A DNA stretch of 64,000 nucleotides from Ryuthela nishihirai. Its lineage: Eukaryota > Arthropoda > Arachnida > Araneae > Heptathelidae. Positions 1 through 11,246 of the stretch are shown here, in pieces. Each line of letters opens with the position of its first letter. Positions within the stretch are counted from its first letter, which is position 1. Location: the NCBI GenBank assembly GCA_038380435.1, contig JAWZYU010000027.1:1113156-1177155 (forward strand), given 5' to 3'. Position numbers and translations under genes: made by a program. The notes beneath the pieces were generated by a model. That model was not told the origin of the DNA, did not search any database, and saw only the letters and a list, made by a program, of their open reading frames with translations.

Positions 1-945
1 CATTAAAACACACATTTCTGAATGTAAGAGACAGCAACAAGATAATGGATGGAGTGATAGTATTTCTTTCTGATGATTTCCAACAAACTCTCCCAGTGGT
101 GCCATGAAGTACAAGAGCTGATGAAATTAACGCATCTATCAAGTATTCATTTATATGAAGAAGTGTGAAAAAAATGGTACTTACACTGAACACAAGAGAA
201 TTCTTAAAAGAAGATAAAACAGCAATCAAATTTACTAACTTGCTATTCCAAGTTGGTGATCATAATATTACTGATATAAGCAGTGAACTTGACATTCATG
301 CTGGAAATATAAGTAAAATTTACCTGATGTCTCAGAATTGAAAGAAAAATCAGAAATGTGGCTGTGCAAAAAGAGTGATCCTAACATCAAAGTAAGACAG
401 TGTGGCTTCAATCAATGACCATCATTTAAGTAATTTCAGCACTGAAGGGTCTATAGTTCAGTAAATAGTGTGGTCGACAAAAACAGTACATCATCCCTTG
501 GAGTTCCTCAACCTCTACTTGATTGTGACGACACCCCATAACCTGGCTTTGAAAGCGGATTCATTGATTATATTATCAAGAAATATAAACCTTGCCAAAC
601 TTTCTTAACCAAACTTCCTAAACTTTGCCATGGAACAAGCCTGAAGGTTTGTGCTTTTTATCCTCATGCAATCGACACAGTGATACAGGATGTGCTGCAG
701 GCATTTTCATCCCACAAATTCCCAAGATTACAACTGACTACCCTTTTGAGTAAAAAAAAAAACTTCAATTTTCACTAAAAGTATGTTTTGCAGTTACTAT
801 AACTAAAGCACGAAGATAGTCCATGAAAATTGCTAGAATTGATTATGGTCTATGTTGCTTGTTTGAGAGTTAGTGATGGAAATAATTTACATATACTAGC
901 ACTGACAAGCAAGGTGAAAAATGCACTGTACAAAGACTTTGTAAC
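1..945 (+). mobile_element. Helitron Rep/helicase remnant (helicase C-terminal part)
   Basis: Degenerate plus-strand reading with stops and frameshifts, cut by the window edge. Helitron PIF1-type helicase landmarks appear in the right order. DDFQQTLPVVP (about 74-108; families usually have GDFRQTLPV.P) is followed by TRADEINASI. PLEFLN (about 497-515) precedes a TPHNLALK-like stretch. IFIPQIPKITTDYPFE lies at about 704-750 and FAVTITKA at about 788-812. The last is VYVACLRVSDGNNLHILAL (848-904), the motif VI region (FYVACSRV in the family). The remnant ends near VKNALYKD (about 945). It is in the PKC intron downstream of the 1482-1621 exon, antisense to it. The Rep nuclease part is outside the window. 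Confidence 0.78.
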
Positions 946-949
946 GCTT

Positions 950-1440
950 ATTTCAACTGAATCGTGGATGGGGGAAATTCTACCCCACATTAGCAAAAGT
1001 TGTGCATTTATCCCAAATAATGATTGCACATGCCTTTAAATCTTTTGCTAAAACTGTTTCTTTTTCATTCACTGGTGCTTGGGTCCATGACATCCTTTTT
1101 CTAATGCAAGAAAATTACAAAGAAGGCCTATGCGAACAACAGGTATATAGGCTAGTTTAGTATATAATGTAGTCAATAGTGGCTTTTTACCATTGTTTCT
1201 CTGAACAAATTAAAGACAAGGCCCCCTGATTCATTCCAGTTTTTTTGAGACTGGACACTGAAAGGGTTACAGCAATCTCATTGAAATTATTTTAACAAGA
1301 CAATATATTTACTTGGATTAATTTTAGTCAACACTAATAAACAAAGAATGAGAATAAAGTGGAAAATCGTTATGTACCATGTTCAAAATTTTATAAATAC
1401 AATTAAATTATGAAATGCTTCATATTAAGCATAATTTAAT
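950..1440. other. Intron sequence, nothing recognised
   Basis: AT-rich sequence between the Helitron remnant and the donor side of the 1482-1621 exon. I see no coding remnant or repeat in it. Confidence 0.5.
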
Positions 1441-1481
1441 ATTTAAGACAAACATGAAAAGGTTTGACATACATGACTTAC

Positions 1482-1621
1482 TTTCTTCTTTTTACCACCT
1501 CTGGTTAGTTTGTCCCCAGAGATGCCCATAGCACTCAGTATTTCTGCCATCTGTTTTGGGTTTATTCCACAGTTATTGGCAACATTTTTCCCACAACGTT
1601 TATGGACATTCATACTACATG
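1482..1621 (-). CDS. Novel protein kinase C (epsilon/Pkc98E type), exon for second half of C1B and start of hinge
   Basis: Minus-strand exon of 140 nt. The acceptor is CCTTTTAG (AG at 1623-1622) and the donor is a consensus GTAAGT (GT at 1481-1480). The first two bases complete an Ala codon and 46 codons follow. [17 protein letters not shown] completes the C1B zinc signature (C-x2-C-x4-H-x2-C-x7-C). The following [20 protein letters not shown] segment and a basic GGKKKK end correspond to the post-C1B region that leads into the V3 hinge in epsilon PKCs. The upstream intron is 24,118 nt. The kinase-domain exons must lie to the left of position 1. Epsilon-type identity rests on the C1A/C1B sequence only; the C2 and kinase domains are not in view. 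Confidence 0.92.
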
Positions 1622-1639
1622 CTAAAAGGAAAAAAAAAG

Positions 1640-2215
1640 GTACATATGTAGAAATGCTTTGCTAAATTTCGATCTGTAATTAAAGAATAATTTAATACAT
1701 AAATATCTAAATTAAATAGATTTAATGTTCTGTATGTACTAATAGAATGAACCAATTGTTTAAACAAATGTCCAGTTGTGCAACAGGGTTTTCTGTGAAA
1801 TAGGGAAATTATACTACACAGTGAAATAAGAACTAAAAAGTGATGATAAACTTGAAACAAGGAAACTCCAACTACACAAATGGGAACAATGCTGCTGTGA
1901 AGAACTGGATTTTAGCAATATTCTGAAACAGTATCTAAAGGTACACTCACCCCCCCCCCCCATGTAGGCAAGGGTTCCATTCTCCAAAAACCTTGTTCAC
2001 ATTAAATTTGGGAGAAAATAGAGCTTAAGAAATAATAGGAAATAAGGGGTTTTGAGATTGCTTGCAACTACATCTATATACTTTTTAGTAAACTAATTAT
2101 TCATGTAAATTACATAAAGTAATACAAATAAAAAGTGATAAAAAAAGGTTTAGAAGAAATAATTTTGCTACAATTTTGTAAAAGAAACACAATAGAAATT
2201 GAAAAATTTCATAAA
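1640..2215. other. Intron sequence, nothing recognised
   Basis: AT-rich, with a poly-C run at about 1950-1962. No element recognised. Confidence 0.5.
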
Positions 2216-2217
2216 AC

Positions 2218-2667
2218 AATCACAGAGAGTTAATATGCTGCACAGATGCCTTTATGGCCTCCTTTGCACAAATGGTGCACACTGTGGATTCATTAATTCT
2301 AAATGCACGCCCTATGGCTGAATGCACCCTTCACTAGCTTCAATCCTTGAGATAATCTCAAGCCTCTTCTCTAAGCTCATGATCTTCCTATTCTCTTTCA
2401 TGGGTCCAGGCATAATTGCACTTTTTATAGTTTAACCCACACTGTAATGTAAATATGGCTAAAAATGCAGCATTTATGGCCAAAACTACATCATCAAATG
2501 TCTATGACTGTATCGGCTGACTTTTTTCGTTATTATAATGACAGTGGTAGCTAAACATTGGACTTAACTCACGTATATCTCAACTTCAGTTTGTGTAAAA
2601 AAAAAACAGAGGGCATTAAAGATATTTAGCATATAGATTTGAATTTGCACATATGGAGGGTTTACTG
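2218..2667 (-). mobile_element. Tigger/pogo-type DNA transposon remnant, 5' end
   Basis: On the minus strand, the sequence from about 2440 down to 2220 reads MPGPMKENRKIMSLEKRLEI, followed after a frameshift by a GRAFRINESTVCTI-like stretch. This is the N-terminal pogo/CENP-B-like helix-turn-helix region of Tigger transposases. The end is marked by CAGTAAACCCTCCATATGTG read on the minus strand from 2667, next to a TA (2668-2669) as expected for TA-targeting elements. The remainder, including the DDE catalytic domain, is missing. It lies in the sense orientation of the PKC gene. Confidence 0.6.
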
Positions 2668-2669
2668 TA

Positions 2670-3410
2670 TTTATAACCATGTATTTAGCCAATGCAAGTG
2701 CTTACCTTGAAACTTCCCTACAGCTCTAAGAGTGCATTATCAATAAACTTGTCGAAACATTAATGTTCCATGTTACCTATTACCAAAACTTACTCTAATT
2801 TCCCCAACTTTAAATAGTAAATAAATATTTCATGGCACAATATTGCTTCTTGGACATCTTGAAGAGATAATTTTTCAAAATCATCACAGAGTCTTTTAAC
2901 TCTTCCAGTGCCCAGCCTGAAAAACTAGAATGGAACCACAGACAAACTTATTTTTTCACTATGATCAGGCAAAAACTATTAAGTTTAGAACTTTTTATTC
3001 CACTTAACTAAGGAAAAGAAATAAAGGCATGTTATATACCAAATTAAAGAGCCTTTATTTCCAAATTTTATGGAAATATAATGTTCAACAAAAATGATAT
3101 TAATTACAAAGGAAATATTTTTAAAAAGAAACTTAGAAAAAAGAATCTGACAAAGAAAAATAAATTACTAAAAAAAAAACTAATGGACCAAAATAGTTAT
3201 AATACATATAAATAGAAAGGAAATTTCTTTATCAATAATAGGAAAAGAAATTTTTTTAACAGAAAAATTCACTCTTTTCAGTCATTTTTTCCCCCTCAGT
3301 GACAAATTCTGAGAAAAGTTCAGACTTTTTGTCAACTGTGCTCAATCAATCAAAATGTAAAATTTATAATTTGTTGCTAGCTACCTACTACTAGCTAGTC
3401 ACATTTTCAG
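2670..3410. other. AT-rich intron sequence, nothing recognised
   Basis: Many A/T runs. No reading frame or repeat recognised. Confidence 0.5.
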
Positions 3411-3411
3411 C

Positions 3412-5763
3412 TTATGGAGGTTGTACCAGATTATGTCATTTTCCATTCCAGACAAATCTGTTCTGAACTATAGCTGCTGCATTTGGCCAATTGTAGCAAG
3501 GTCCTGTTTGACATTGTTCGCCCGTTGCATCCTAGGTCTCCCCCTTTTCCTGAAGCCTTTAGGCACACTGTTCATAATAATTGCCAATCTGAAGCTGTAC
3601 ACATGGACATGACCAAAACCAGTGCAGTCTCTCTCTGCACAAAATGTTGCTCAAAGATGGCTGATAACTCCTTCTTCTAATCTCATCATTACTTACAAAG
3701 TCAAACCACCTAATGCCAAGATACTGCGCAAGAATCTAGAATCAAGCTTCTTGCTATGCTGCTTACAAAGAGTCCATGTTTTGTTACCATAACTAACCTT
3801 AGAAAGAACCAAACTATTATGTAGTCTAAACTTAGTCTTCAGGCATACATGTCTATTTTTCCACACTCTCCATAGATTCTTAAAAGTCCCAGCAGCAATC
3901 CCTATTCTTCTATTTACCTCATGCCACACATCACCAGTATCTGTTTCATAGCTCCCAAGATAAACTGAGACCACTTGCTCAAGAGTACAGCCATTTAAAG
4001 CAACTGAAGCATAATATGCTTGAACAATTTTCATCACATTAGTTTTTTTCTCTGTTTATCACCAAACCTTCTCTATTACCAGCTCATGAACAAGCCCTAA
4101 TGAACGAATTCATTTCATCAACATCATTAGCCAACAGGGCCAAATCATCTGCATAATCTAAATAAGAAATTTTGAAATCTCTAGATCATTTAAGGCCAAA
4201 ATCTTTGCCCTGCAAAGAATTTCACATAACATAATCAATAACCAAACAAAACAGAAAAGGTGAAAAAAATGTACCATTGTCTAACTCCACTAGCAATGCT
4301 AAAATAATCGCTGAAAAGATGTATCAACTCTCACACTCGACTCAGTGTTATTATAGAGAGCTTTCATTACACTAACTTATCAGATATTCCATATTATCTA
4401 ACAATCAACCACAAATTATATCGATCAACAGAGTCAAAAGCCTTTTTAAAATCTATAAAGCTAACAACCACAGGTTACTAAAACTCTAAAATTTCTCAAA
4501 AATCTGACTAAGTGAAAATATTGGATCAATAAATTCCCAACCACTTCTGAATCCACACTGTTTATCACACAGTTGTCCATCAACTAAATTCTTAATTCTA
4601 TTAAGTATAATCATGCAAAGAACTTTACCTGCGACAGAAAGTAAACTAATTCCGCTATAATTATCACAAGAACTACAATCACCTTTTTTAAAAATTGGGA
4701 CAATGATAGCTCTAGTAAAATCCTTAGGAACACCTTTATCATAAAAAAATATTCAAAATATCAGTCAGCCATGTAACAACACAAGTGTTCCTAGCTCTAA
4801 GCATTTCAGTAGTGATTTCATCCACTCTTGGGGATTTATGAAGTTTAATTTAGAGATAGCCAATGCAGTTTCAGAAGGCAATATAAAGCCAATATTAAAG
4901 CCAATAATGCATCTATCCTTATTACACACAATAGGAGTAGAAATAATCACATATTTAGAACTTCTCTGAAATGCTCAGCCCTCCTAGCCATCACAGAATC
5001 CTCACCTTCAACTACCTTGCCATGTTTATCCCTTAATACCTATGTACCTGTCTGTTTCTTCCCACACAAAACATTAACAATCTGTTACAATCGCCTGCTG
5101 TTGTGTTGTCTAATTGCTTCCTCTGCTTTATCAGCCAAGCTATCATGCCAAAGATTCTTATTAGCTGTTAACTGATACTTTAAACATTTGTTAAGCTCGT
5201 TGTAATGCTGTCTTGTTAGGAATAGAAGGGCGTTGATTCATATTAATGTTGTACTTCCTTCTTTTAGAAATAAGTTCCATAGTCATCACTCAAATAATTT
5301 TCTTTCCTCTGTTTCCTTTTTTCAAAAGAGCACTGATGATTTCAAGAAAAGCCTGTTTAAACTGATCCCATTATTTCTCAATTTCAGCAGTAAGGAAATC
5401 ATGATTGTCATAATAACCAAGCAGCCGATCATGGTAAAGCTTTGATTATTTTGGATCTTTGAGACCTTCAGTGTTAAAGGTAACTTTTTAACCTTAATAC
5501 AACATTTCCTAAACTTCAGCTGCAAAACACTTTCGACCAGGTAATGGTCAGACCAAAATTTGGCTCCCCTGTGTGATCTAGTATTTCTTAACCGAACAAG
5601 CCCATTTGCTATTAATTAAAATACAATCTATGATATTTCTGTGAAACCCATGTGCATTTATAAATGTCTTGGTGTTTGTAGTATGTGTTAGTTATTCACA
5701 AACCATTAAGTTTACTTATATTTAGGAGACATTCTCTATTACCATTGGAACTACAAATGCCAA
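3412..5763 (-). mobile_element. RTE-clade LINE, old minus-strand copy (RTE-1)
   Basis: The minus strand matches, with many indels and stops, the coding region of the intact RTE at 19582-22593. It covers the 3' end (about 3412) back into the endonuclease (about 5763). Recognisable fragments include VNRRIGIAAGTFKNLWRVW with SYGNKTWTLCKQ (3693-4037), the reverse-transcriptase fingers/palm (about 4000-4750), and an MIISTPIVCNKDRCIIG spacer remnant (4765-4950). It is clearly older than the neighbour RTE-2: the C-terminal and RT segments are in pieces. At its 5' end (5764 onward) it abuts an oppositely oriented piece of RTE 5' untranslated region, which looks like a 5' inversion. Confidence 0.85.
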
Positions 5764-5852
5764 AATGTGGGAGGAAATATTCTGTGGAGGAAAAACCTTC
5801 TGCTGTGTTTTCTGTTTGTTTGTGGGTTGACAGCCCCAACTGCATAGATTCA
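5764..5852 (+). mobile_element. Inverted RTE 5'-UTR fragment
   Basis: Plus-strand TTCTGCTGTGTTTTCTG...TTTGTGGGTTGACAGCCCCAA matches the 5'-UTR of the intact RTE at about 19395-19460. It sits between the 5' end of minus-strand RTE-1 and the 3' tail of minus-strand RTE-2. Its opposite orientation suggests twin-primed insertion of RTE-1, or a separate small fragment. Confidence 0.7.
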
Positions 5853-8800
5853 CATCATCATCATCATCCTCAAGCAGCCATGGGCTACGGAGGTCCAACC
5901 AGACCACACAGTTTAATTCTCCAAGCTACATCTGCTGCATCCGGCCACTGCACACCAATTCTAACAAGGTCCTGTTTGACATTGTCTGCCCACCGCATCC
6001 TAGGTCTCCCCCTCCTTCTGAGGCCTCTAGGCACACTGTTCATAACCCTATTCGCCAATCTATAATTATCCATACGGGCAACATGGCCAAACCAGCGGAG
6101 TCTCCCTCTGCACAATATGCTGCTTAAAGGAAGTTGCAAACTCCTTTGCCTAACCTCATCATTAGTTACAAAGTTGAACCACCTAATGCCCAAGATGCTG
6201 CGTAAACATCTAGAATCAAAAGCATCTAGTTTCCTGTTATCTTGTTTACACAGCGTCCAAGTTTCACTACCATAACTAACCCTAGAAAGAACCAAACTAT
6301 TATACAGTCTAATTTTAGTCTTTAGGTGTATACGCCTATTTCTCCACAATCTCCATAGATTCATAAAAGTCCCAGCAGCAATACCTATTCGTCTGTTAAT
6401 CTCATGCCGCACATCAACAGTATCTGTTACGTAGCTCCCAAGGTAAACTGTGACACCTGCTCAAGACTGCAACCATTCAGATTAACTGAATCACAGCCTG
6501 CCTGACCAATTTTCATCACTTTAGTAGTCTCTCTGTTTATAACCAAACCTACTCTACTACCAGTCTCATCAACAGCTCGAATGAAAGAGTTCATCTCATC
6601 AACATCATTTGCCAAAAGGGCTAAATCATCAGCATAATCTAAATCAGAAATTTTCGTATCTCCAGCCCATTTAAGGCCAAAAGCTTTCCCTTGAAGTGAA
6701 TTTCGCATAACATAATCAACAACCAAACTAAAGAGAAAAGGAGACAAAATGCACCCTTGTCGAACACCAGAAGTAATGCTAAACCAATTGCTACAAGACT
6801 TACCAACTCTCACACATGACTCAGTGTTATGATAGAGAGCTTTCATTATGTTAACTAACTTGTCTGGTATACCATATGATCTCACAATCAACCACAATTA
6901 TGATGATCAACAGAGTCGAAAGCCTTTTTGAAATCAACAAAGCTAGCAACCAAAGGTTTCTGAAACTCTAAACATTTCTCAAGAATCTGCCTAAGTGAAA
7001 ATATCTGATCTACACATCCCCTACCACTTCTGAATCCACACTGCTCATCACGCAATTGCCTGTCAACCAGATTCTTAATTCTATTAAGCACAATCATGGA
7101 AAGAACTTTACCTGGAACAGAGAGTAGGCTGATACCTCTATAGTTATCACAAGAACTGCGATCACCTTTTTTGACAATAGGGATAATAATAGCTCTGGTA
7201 AAATCTTTAAGAACCATGCCTTTATCGTAAAAGTTATTCAAAATTTCAGTCATCCAAGTGGTAACCGAAACATTCCCAGCTCTATGCATTTCTGTAGTAA
7301 TTTCATCTACCCCTGGGGATTTATGAAGTTTAAGTTTAGAAATAGCCAAAATAACTTCAGATTGTGTTAAAGAGTCAACATTAAATCCCCCAATACATTT
7401 ATCATCACTACAAACAATGGGAGTAGAACTAACCACATTGTTTAGAACATCACTGAAATGCTTAGCGCAACTAGCCGTGACAGAATCCTCACCTTCTATA
7501 ACCTTACCTTGTTTATCTTTCAATCCCTGTATACCTGTTCGTTTTCTACCACACAAAACATTAACTATCTGGTACAGCTCTCTGCTGTTTTGCTGTCTAA
7601 CTGCTTCCTTGGCTTTGTCGGCCAAGCCATCAAGCCAAAAGATTCTTATCAGTAGCTAACTGATCCTTTACACGTTTATTAAGTTCTTTGTAATGCTTTC
7701 TATTAGGACTAGTAGGGTACTGATTAAGGACATTCCTGCAGATCCTTCTTTCTGAAATAAGCTCAAATGCCTTATCACTTAAATAATTCTGCCTCCTCTG
7801 CTCCTTTTTCCCTAAAAGGGTACTGTTAGTTTCCAAAAAATCCCGGTTTAAAATGGCCCCATTCTTCCTCAACTTCAGTATTAAGCAAACCATGACTGTC
7901 ATAATGACTAAGTAACCTATCATGGTAAGATTTAGCTATAACTGGGTTTTTCAGAGCTTCAGTATTAAAGGTAAATTTTTTAACCCTAGCACAACACTTT
8001 TTAAGTTTAAGTTGCAAGACACTTTTAACTAGGTAATGGTCAGATCCAATTTCAGCCGCCCTATATGCCCTGGTATTTCTAACAGAACTAGCCCATTTGC
8101 TGTTAATTAATATATAATCAATCATATTCCTATGCAGCCCATCAGGTGAAACCCATGTGTATTTATGTATGTCGCGGTGTTTGTAATATGTGTTAGTTAT
8201 TCTGAAACCATTTAGTTTACTTACCTGTAGGAGACATTGCCCATTGCCATTGCAGCTACCAATACCAAAAGGGCCTATTACTCCTCCCCAAAGGTCAGAG
8301 TTGGTACCAACTTTGGCATTGAAGTCACCAAGAACAATGGTAATATCTCCTTTCTTGACAGAATTCAAAATATCCTGAAGTTGTCCGTAAAACCTATCCT
8401 TCTCATCCTCATCAGAATCCTCAGTGGGGGCATAACAGCAGATAACATTCAAGTCTTTAATGCTTGTCTGAAATTTTGCTGTAAGAAACCTTTCATTAAT
8501 GCACTCATATCCTAGAAGAGCATCACTAGCATGTCTGCTGAGCAGCAGACCAACGCCTTGTTGATGCTTTCCATCCTCCCTCCCTGTAAAGAGAAATTTA
8601 AAGTTATTTTTAAGTATCTCACCTTTACCTGTCCATCTGGTCTCTTGCAAGCCTAGAATATCTAGGTTATAGCGCTGGAATTCCTGCATGAGGACATCAA
8701 GAGAATAATCTCTATGTAATGTCCTCACGTTCCACATTCCTGCAGAGAGAAAATGATTAGTAGGATTTTTAAAGAAATTAGGTTTATTGAGATTGGTAGG

Positions 8801-9345
8801 GCAAACAGTATCAAACAGCCCCCTGATCGCAGGCATGGGGGCAAAGACCTGTTCCTCCTCCGCTAAAGGCTGCAGTCACCGATGCTGGTAGGAACTTCAG
8901 GCACCACCTTTTCAAGTGGACTTTTTCAAGAGCCATATGGCCTGCCTGTGACACATTACTCCAGTTTACGCTTGACGATGCCCAACTAGCTAAGTAAGGT
9001 TCAGGTACCTGTGATGGCCTCTGATTAGGATTATCCACCAGCTGATATAAGGTATCCCATGCCTCTGTTCACTTAGAGCTGGCAACCCAGAAACAAACAG
9101 AAAACACAGCGGCAGATTCTCCCTCAACAGAGGCCCACCAGTGCAGCAAGTCCAGGATCCATAATCAAGCTCAAACATAAACAAGTCCAGTCTAGTAGGT
9201 ATAGATGGTCAGCACCAGGACCCTGTGAAGTTGACCACTCCTCAGCAGGGTTGAAAAAAAAGAAAAAAGTGGCCATAAATGACCAGATCAGTAGGCCATA
9301 CTGAACTGGCAGCCCTCCCCTTCCGTTCCCTTGCAAAAGAGAATA
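5853..9345 (-). mobile_element. RTE-clade LINE, near full-length minus-strand copy (RTE-2)
   Basis: The 3' tail is a (GAT)n run, seen as CATCATCATCATCAT at 5853-5867, next to CCTCAAGCAGCCATGGGCTA. Going 5', open blocks encode the C-terminal domain (5885-6412: RRIGIAAGTF, WFGHVARMDNYR), RT palm to thumb (6427-6897: VRQGCILSPFLFSLVVDYVM, YADDLALLAND), RT fingers (6888-7625: CDNYRGISLLS, FVDFKKAFDSVD) and the APE-like endonuclease (7826-8836: WNVRTLH, LQETRWTGKG, DFNAKVG, GSDHYLVKS). The blocks are separated by frameshifts near 7826-7630, 6890 and 6420, so this copy is dead but young. The 5'-UTR runs to about 9345. It has an extra block at about 8890-9010 that the intact copy lacks. Confidence 0.92.
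5885..8836 (-). pseudogene. RTE endonuclease/reverse transcriptase ORF, frameshifted
   Basis: Same architecture as the intact 1003-residue protein at 19582-22593: APE endonuclease, then RT, then the C-terminal domain with a Cys-containing SILCRGRLRWFGH segment. The YADD catalytic motif, the fingers FKKAFDS motif and the endonuclease SDH motif are all retained. At least three frameshifts or stops break it into four blocks. No full-length protein can be made. Confidence 0.9.
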
Positions 9346-9488
9346 ACTCTTTTGAAAGGTACTAACGGCCTGCACCACGAGAAGGCGGGGTCGGACATTA
9401 GGTGCTAGACCTGGCCGGTTCTGTGCATCATCACTAGGGATTGGTACACAGCTCTCCTTCCAGTTTACGCCTAGCTACCATTTACAAG
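9346..9488. other. Short spacer, possibly more RTE 5'-UTR
   Basis: GC-richer than the surroundings. It contains CCAGTTTACGCCTAGCTACCA, which resembles CCAGTTTACGCTTGACGATG inside the RTE-2 5'-UTR at about 8955-8975. It may be additional 5'-UTR of RTE-2, in which case 9345 underestimates that copy's length. Confidence 0.4.
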
Positions 9489-10790
9489 CCCATAGATTCA
9501 CAGGATATGTTTTATCAGCTGGTGGATAATGTTGAGCAGAGGTCATTACAGGCACCTGAACTCTTGCATCTATGGGCTTTATCAAATCCTATACTGAAGG
9601 TAGTCTTATAGGAGGTGTGGGTAGGGGATGTGTAGATCAGATATTTTCACTTAGACAGATTCTTGAGAAATATTTAGAGTTTCAGAAACCTTTTTTGCTA
9701 GCTTTGTTGATTTTAAAAAGGCTTTCGATCTCTTCATTACTTACAAAGTTGAACCACCTAATGCCCAAGATAATGTGTAGGCATGTAGAATCAAAAGCAT
9801 AAAGTTTTCTGTTATCTTGTTTACAAAGCATTCAACTTTCACTATCATAACTAACCTAGAAAGAACCAAACTATTATACAGTCTAATTTTAGTCTTTAGG
9901 TGTATATGCTTATTTCACCACACTCTCCATAGATTCCTAAAAGTCCCAGAGGCAATCCCTATTCACCTGTTAATCTCATTCTGCACATCACCAGTATCAG
10001 TTACATAGCTCCCAAGATAATTAAACTGAGACACTTGCTTTAGTCCCCTTTAGTTTGGTTATTGATTATGTTATGCGAAATTCTTTACAAGGAAAAGATT
10101 TTGGCCTTAAATGGTCTAGAAATTTCAAAATTTCTGATTTAGATTATGCAGATGATTTGGTCTTGTTGGCTAATGATGTTGATGAGATGAATTGTTTCAT
10201 TAGGGCTGTTGATGACATTGGTAATAGAGTTGGGTTTGGTGATAAACAGAAATAAAACTAAAGTGATGAAAATTGGTCAGACAGTTGATGCTTCAGTTGC
10301 TCTGAATGGTTGTGCCCTTGAGCAAGTGTCTCAGTTTAATTATCTTGGGAGTTATGGTAGTGAAAGTTGAATGCTTTGTAAACAAGATAACAGAAAACCT
10401 GATGCCTTTGATTCTACATGCTTACACAATATCTTGGGCATTAGGTGGTTCAACTTTGTAAGTAATGAAGAAATTAGGCAAAGGAGTTGGCAACCTCCTC
10501 TGAGCAGTATATTGTGCAGAGAGAAACTCTGTTGGTTTGGCCATGTTTTCCGTATGGATAATTATAGATTAGTGAATAGGGTTATGAACAGTGTGCTTTA
10601 AGGTCTCAGAAAGAGAGGGAGACTAGGATGCAGTGGGCAGACAATGTCAAATAGGACCTTGTTAGAATTGGTATGCAATGGCGAGATGCAGCAGATATAG
10701 CTCAGGACAGATATGCTTGGAGAACTAAATTGCGCCGTCTGGTTGGACCTCCATAGCCCATGGTTGCTTGAGTATGAAGATGATGACTGC
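9489..10790 (+). mobile_element. Rearranged RTE LINE copy with internal inversion (RTE-3)
   Basis: This plus-strand RTE is a mosaic. 9489-9607 is 5'-UTR; 9608-9730 is RT (GRGCVDQIFSLRQILEKYLE). 9733-10043 is an inverted segment whose minus strand encodes the QVSQFNYLGSYVTD to LCKQDNRK region. 10044-10350 is plus-strand RT again (VIDYVMRNSLQGKDFGLKW, YADDLVLLANDVDEMN). From about 10352 to 10787 it is plus-strand C-terminal domain (MLCKQDNRKPDAFDS, WFGHVFRMDNYRLVNRVM). The endonuclease and most RT fingers are deleted. The 3' end CCCATGGTTGCTTGAG has a short degenerate GAT tail. Confidence 0.85.
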
Positions 10791-10964
10791 TAGTGCAATA
10801 GTTTTTTTTTGTTTTTGATGTTTTTTATATTTCATTTAATCATTCTTCCAATCCATTCTGCATGTCATGCCAATATTTCTAGGTGACAATTCATTAAGAG
10901 TTGCAGAGTACCACCAAGCTTGCTGGAACAGTCGCTAGCTGGCTAACCACTATGCCAGTTAAGG

Positions 10965-11225
10965 CTACATTATCATCAAGTATTGTACCTTTTGTGCTCC
11001 ATCTGATAACAATCTCTAAGTATGCCTCTACTATAAAACTATTGATTGAAAATAGAGCTTTTTCTTCAGTTCATTATTTGTTATTGGCATTGAAACTCAT
11101 CATTTCACATTTCTTGAGATCAAACTGAAACCATTTTTATCATTTTGCACAATGCTAACTTATATTAATGTTATTGGTGAAATTTTCATTATTGATTATG
11201 CACTGAGACTATTTCTTATTAATAC
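10965..11225. repeat. Dispersed repeat D, copy 1
   Basis: Resembles 17815-18065 in the same orientation over about 250 bp. Shared landmarks are TCTACTAT..A..TATTGATT, TTGCACAA and ATTGGTGAAATTTTCATTATTGA. Its minus strand shows a faint KKCEMMS-like reading that could be an RT thumb of another LINE, but this is weak. The 170 bp between 10790 and 10965 show nothing recognisable. Confidence 0.5.
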
Positions 11226-11246
11226 TGTTTAAAATTTAAATAATTA

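Noticed and set aside
1950..1962. Poly-C runs (also near 17470 and 47640) as structured elements
   Set aside because: Simple low-complexity runs, likely slippage; no G-quadruplex pattern of separated tracts.
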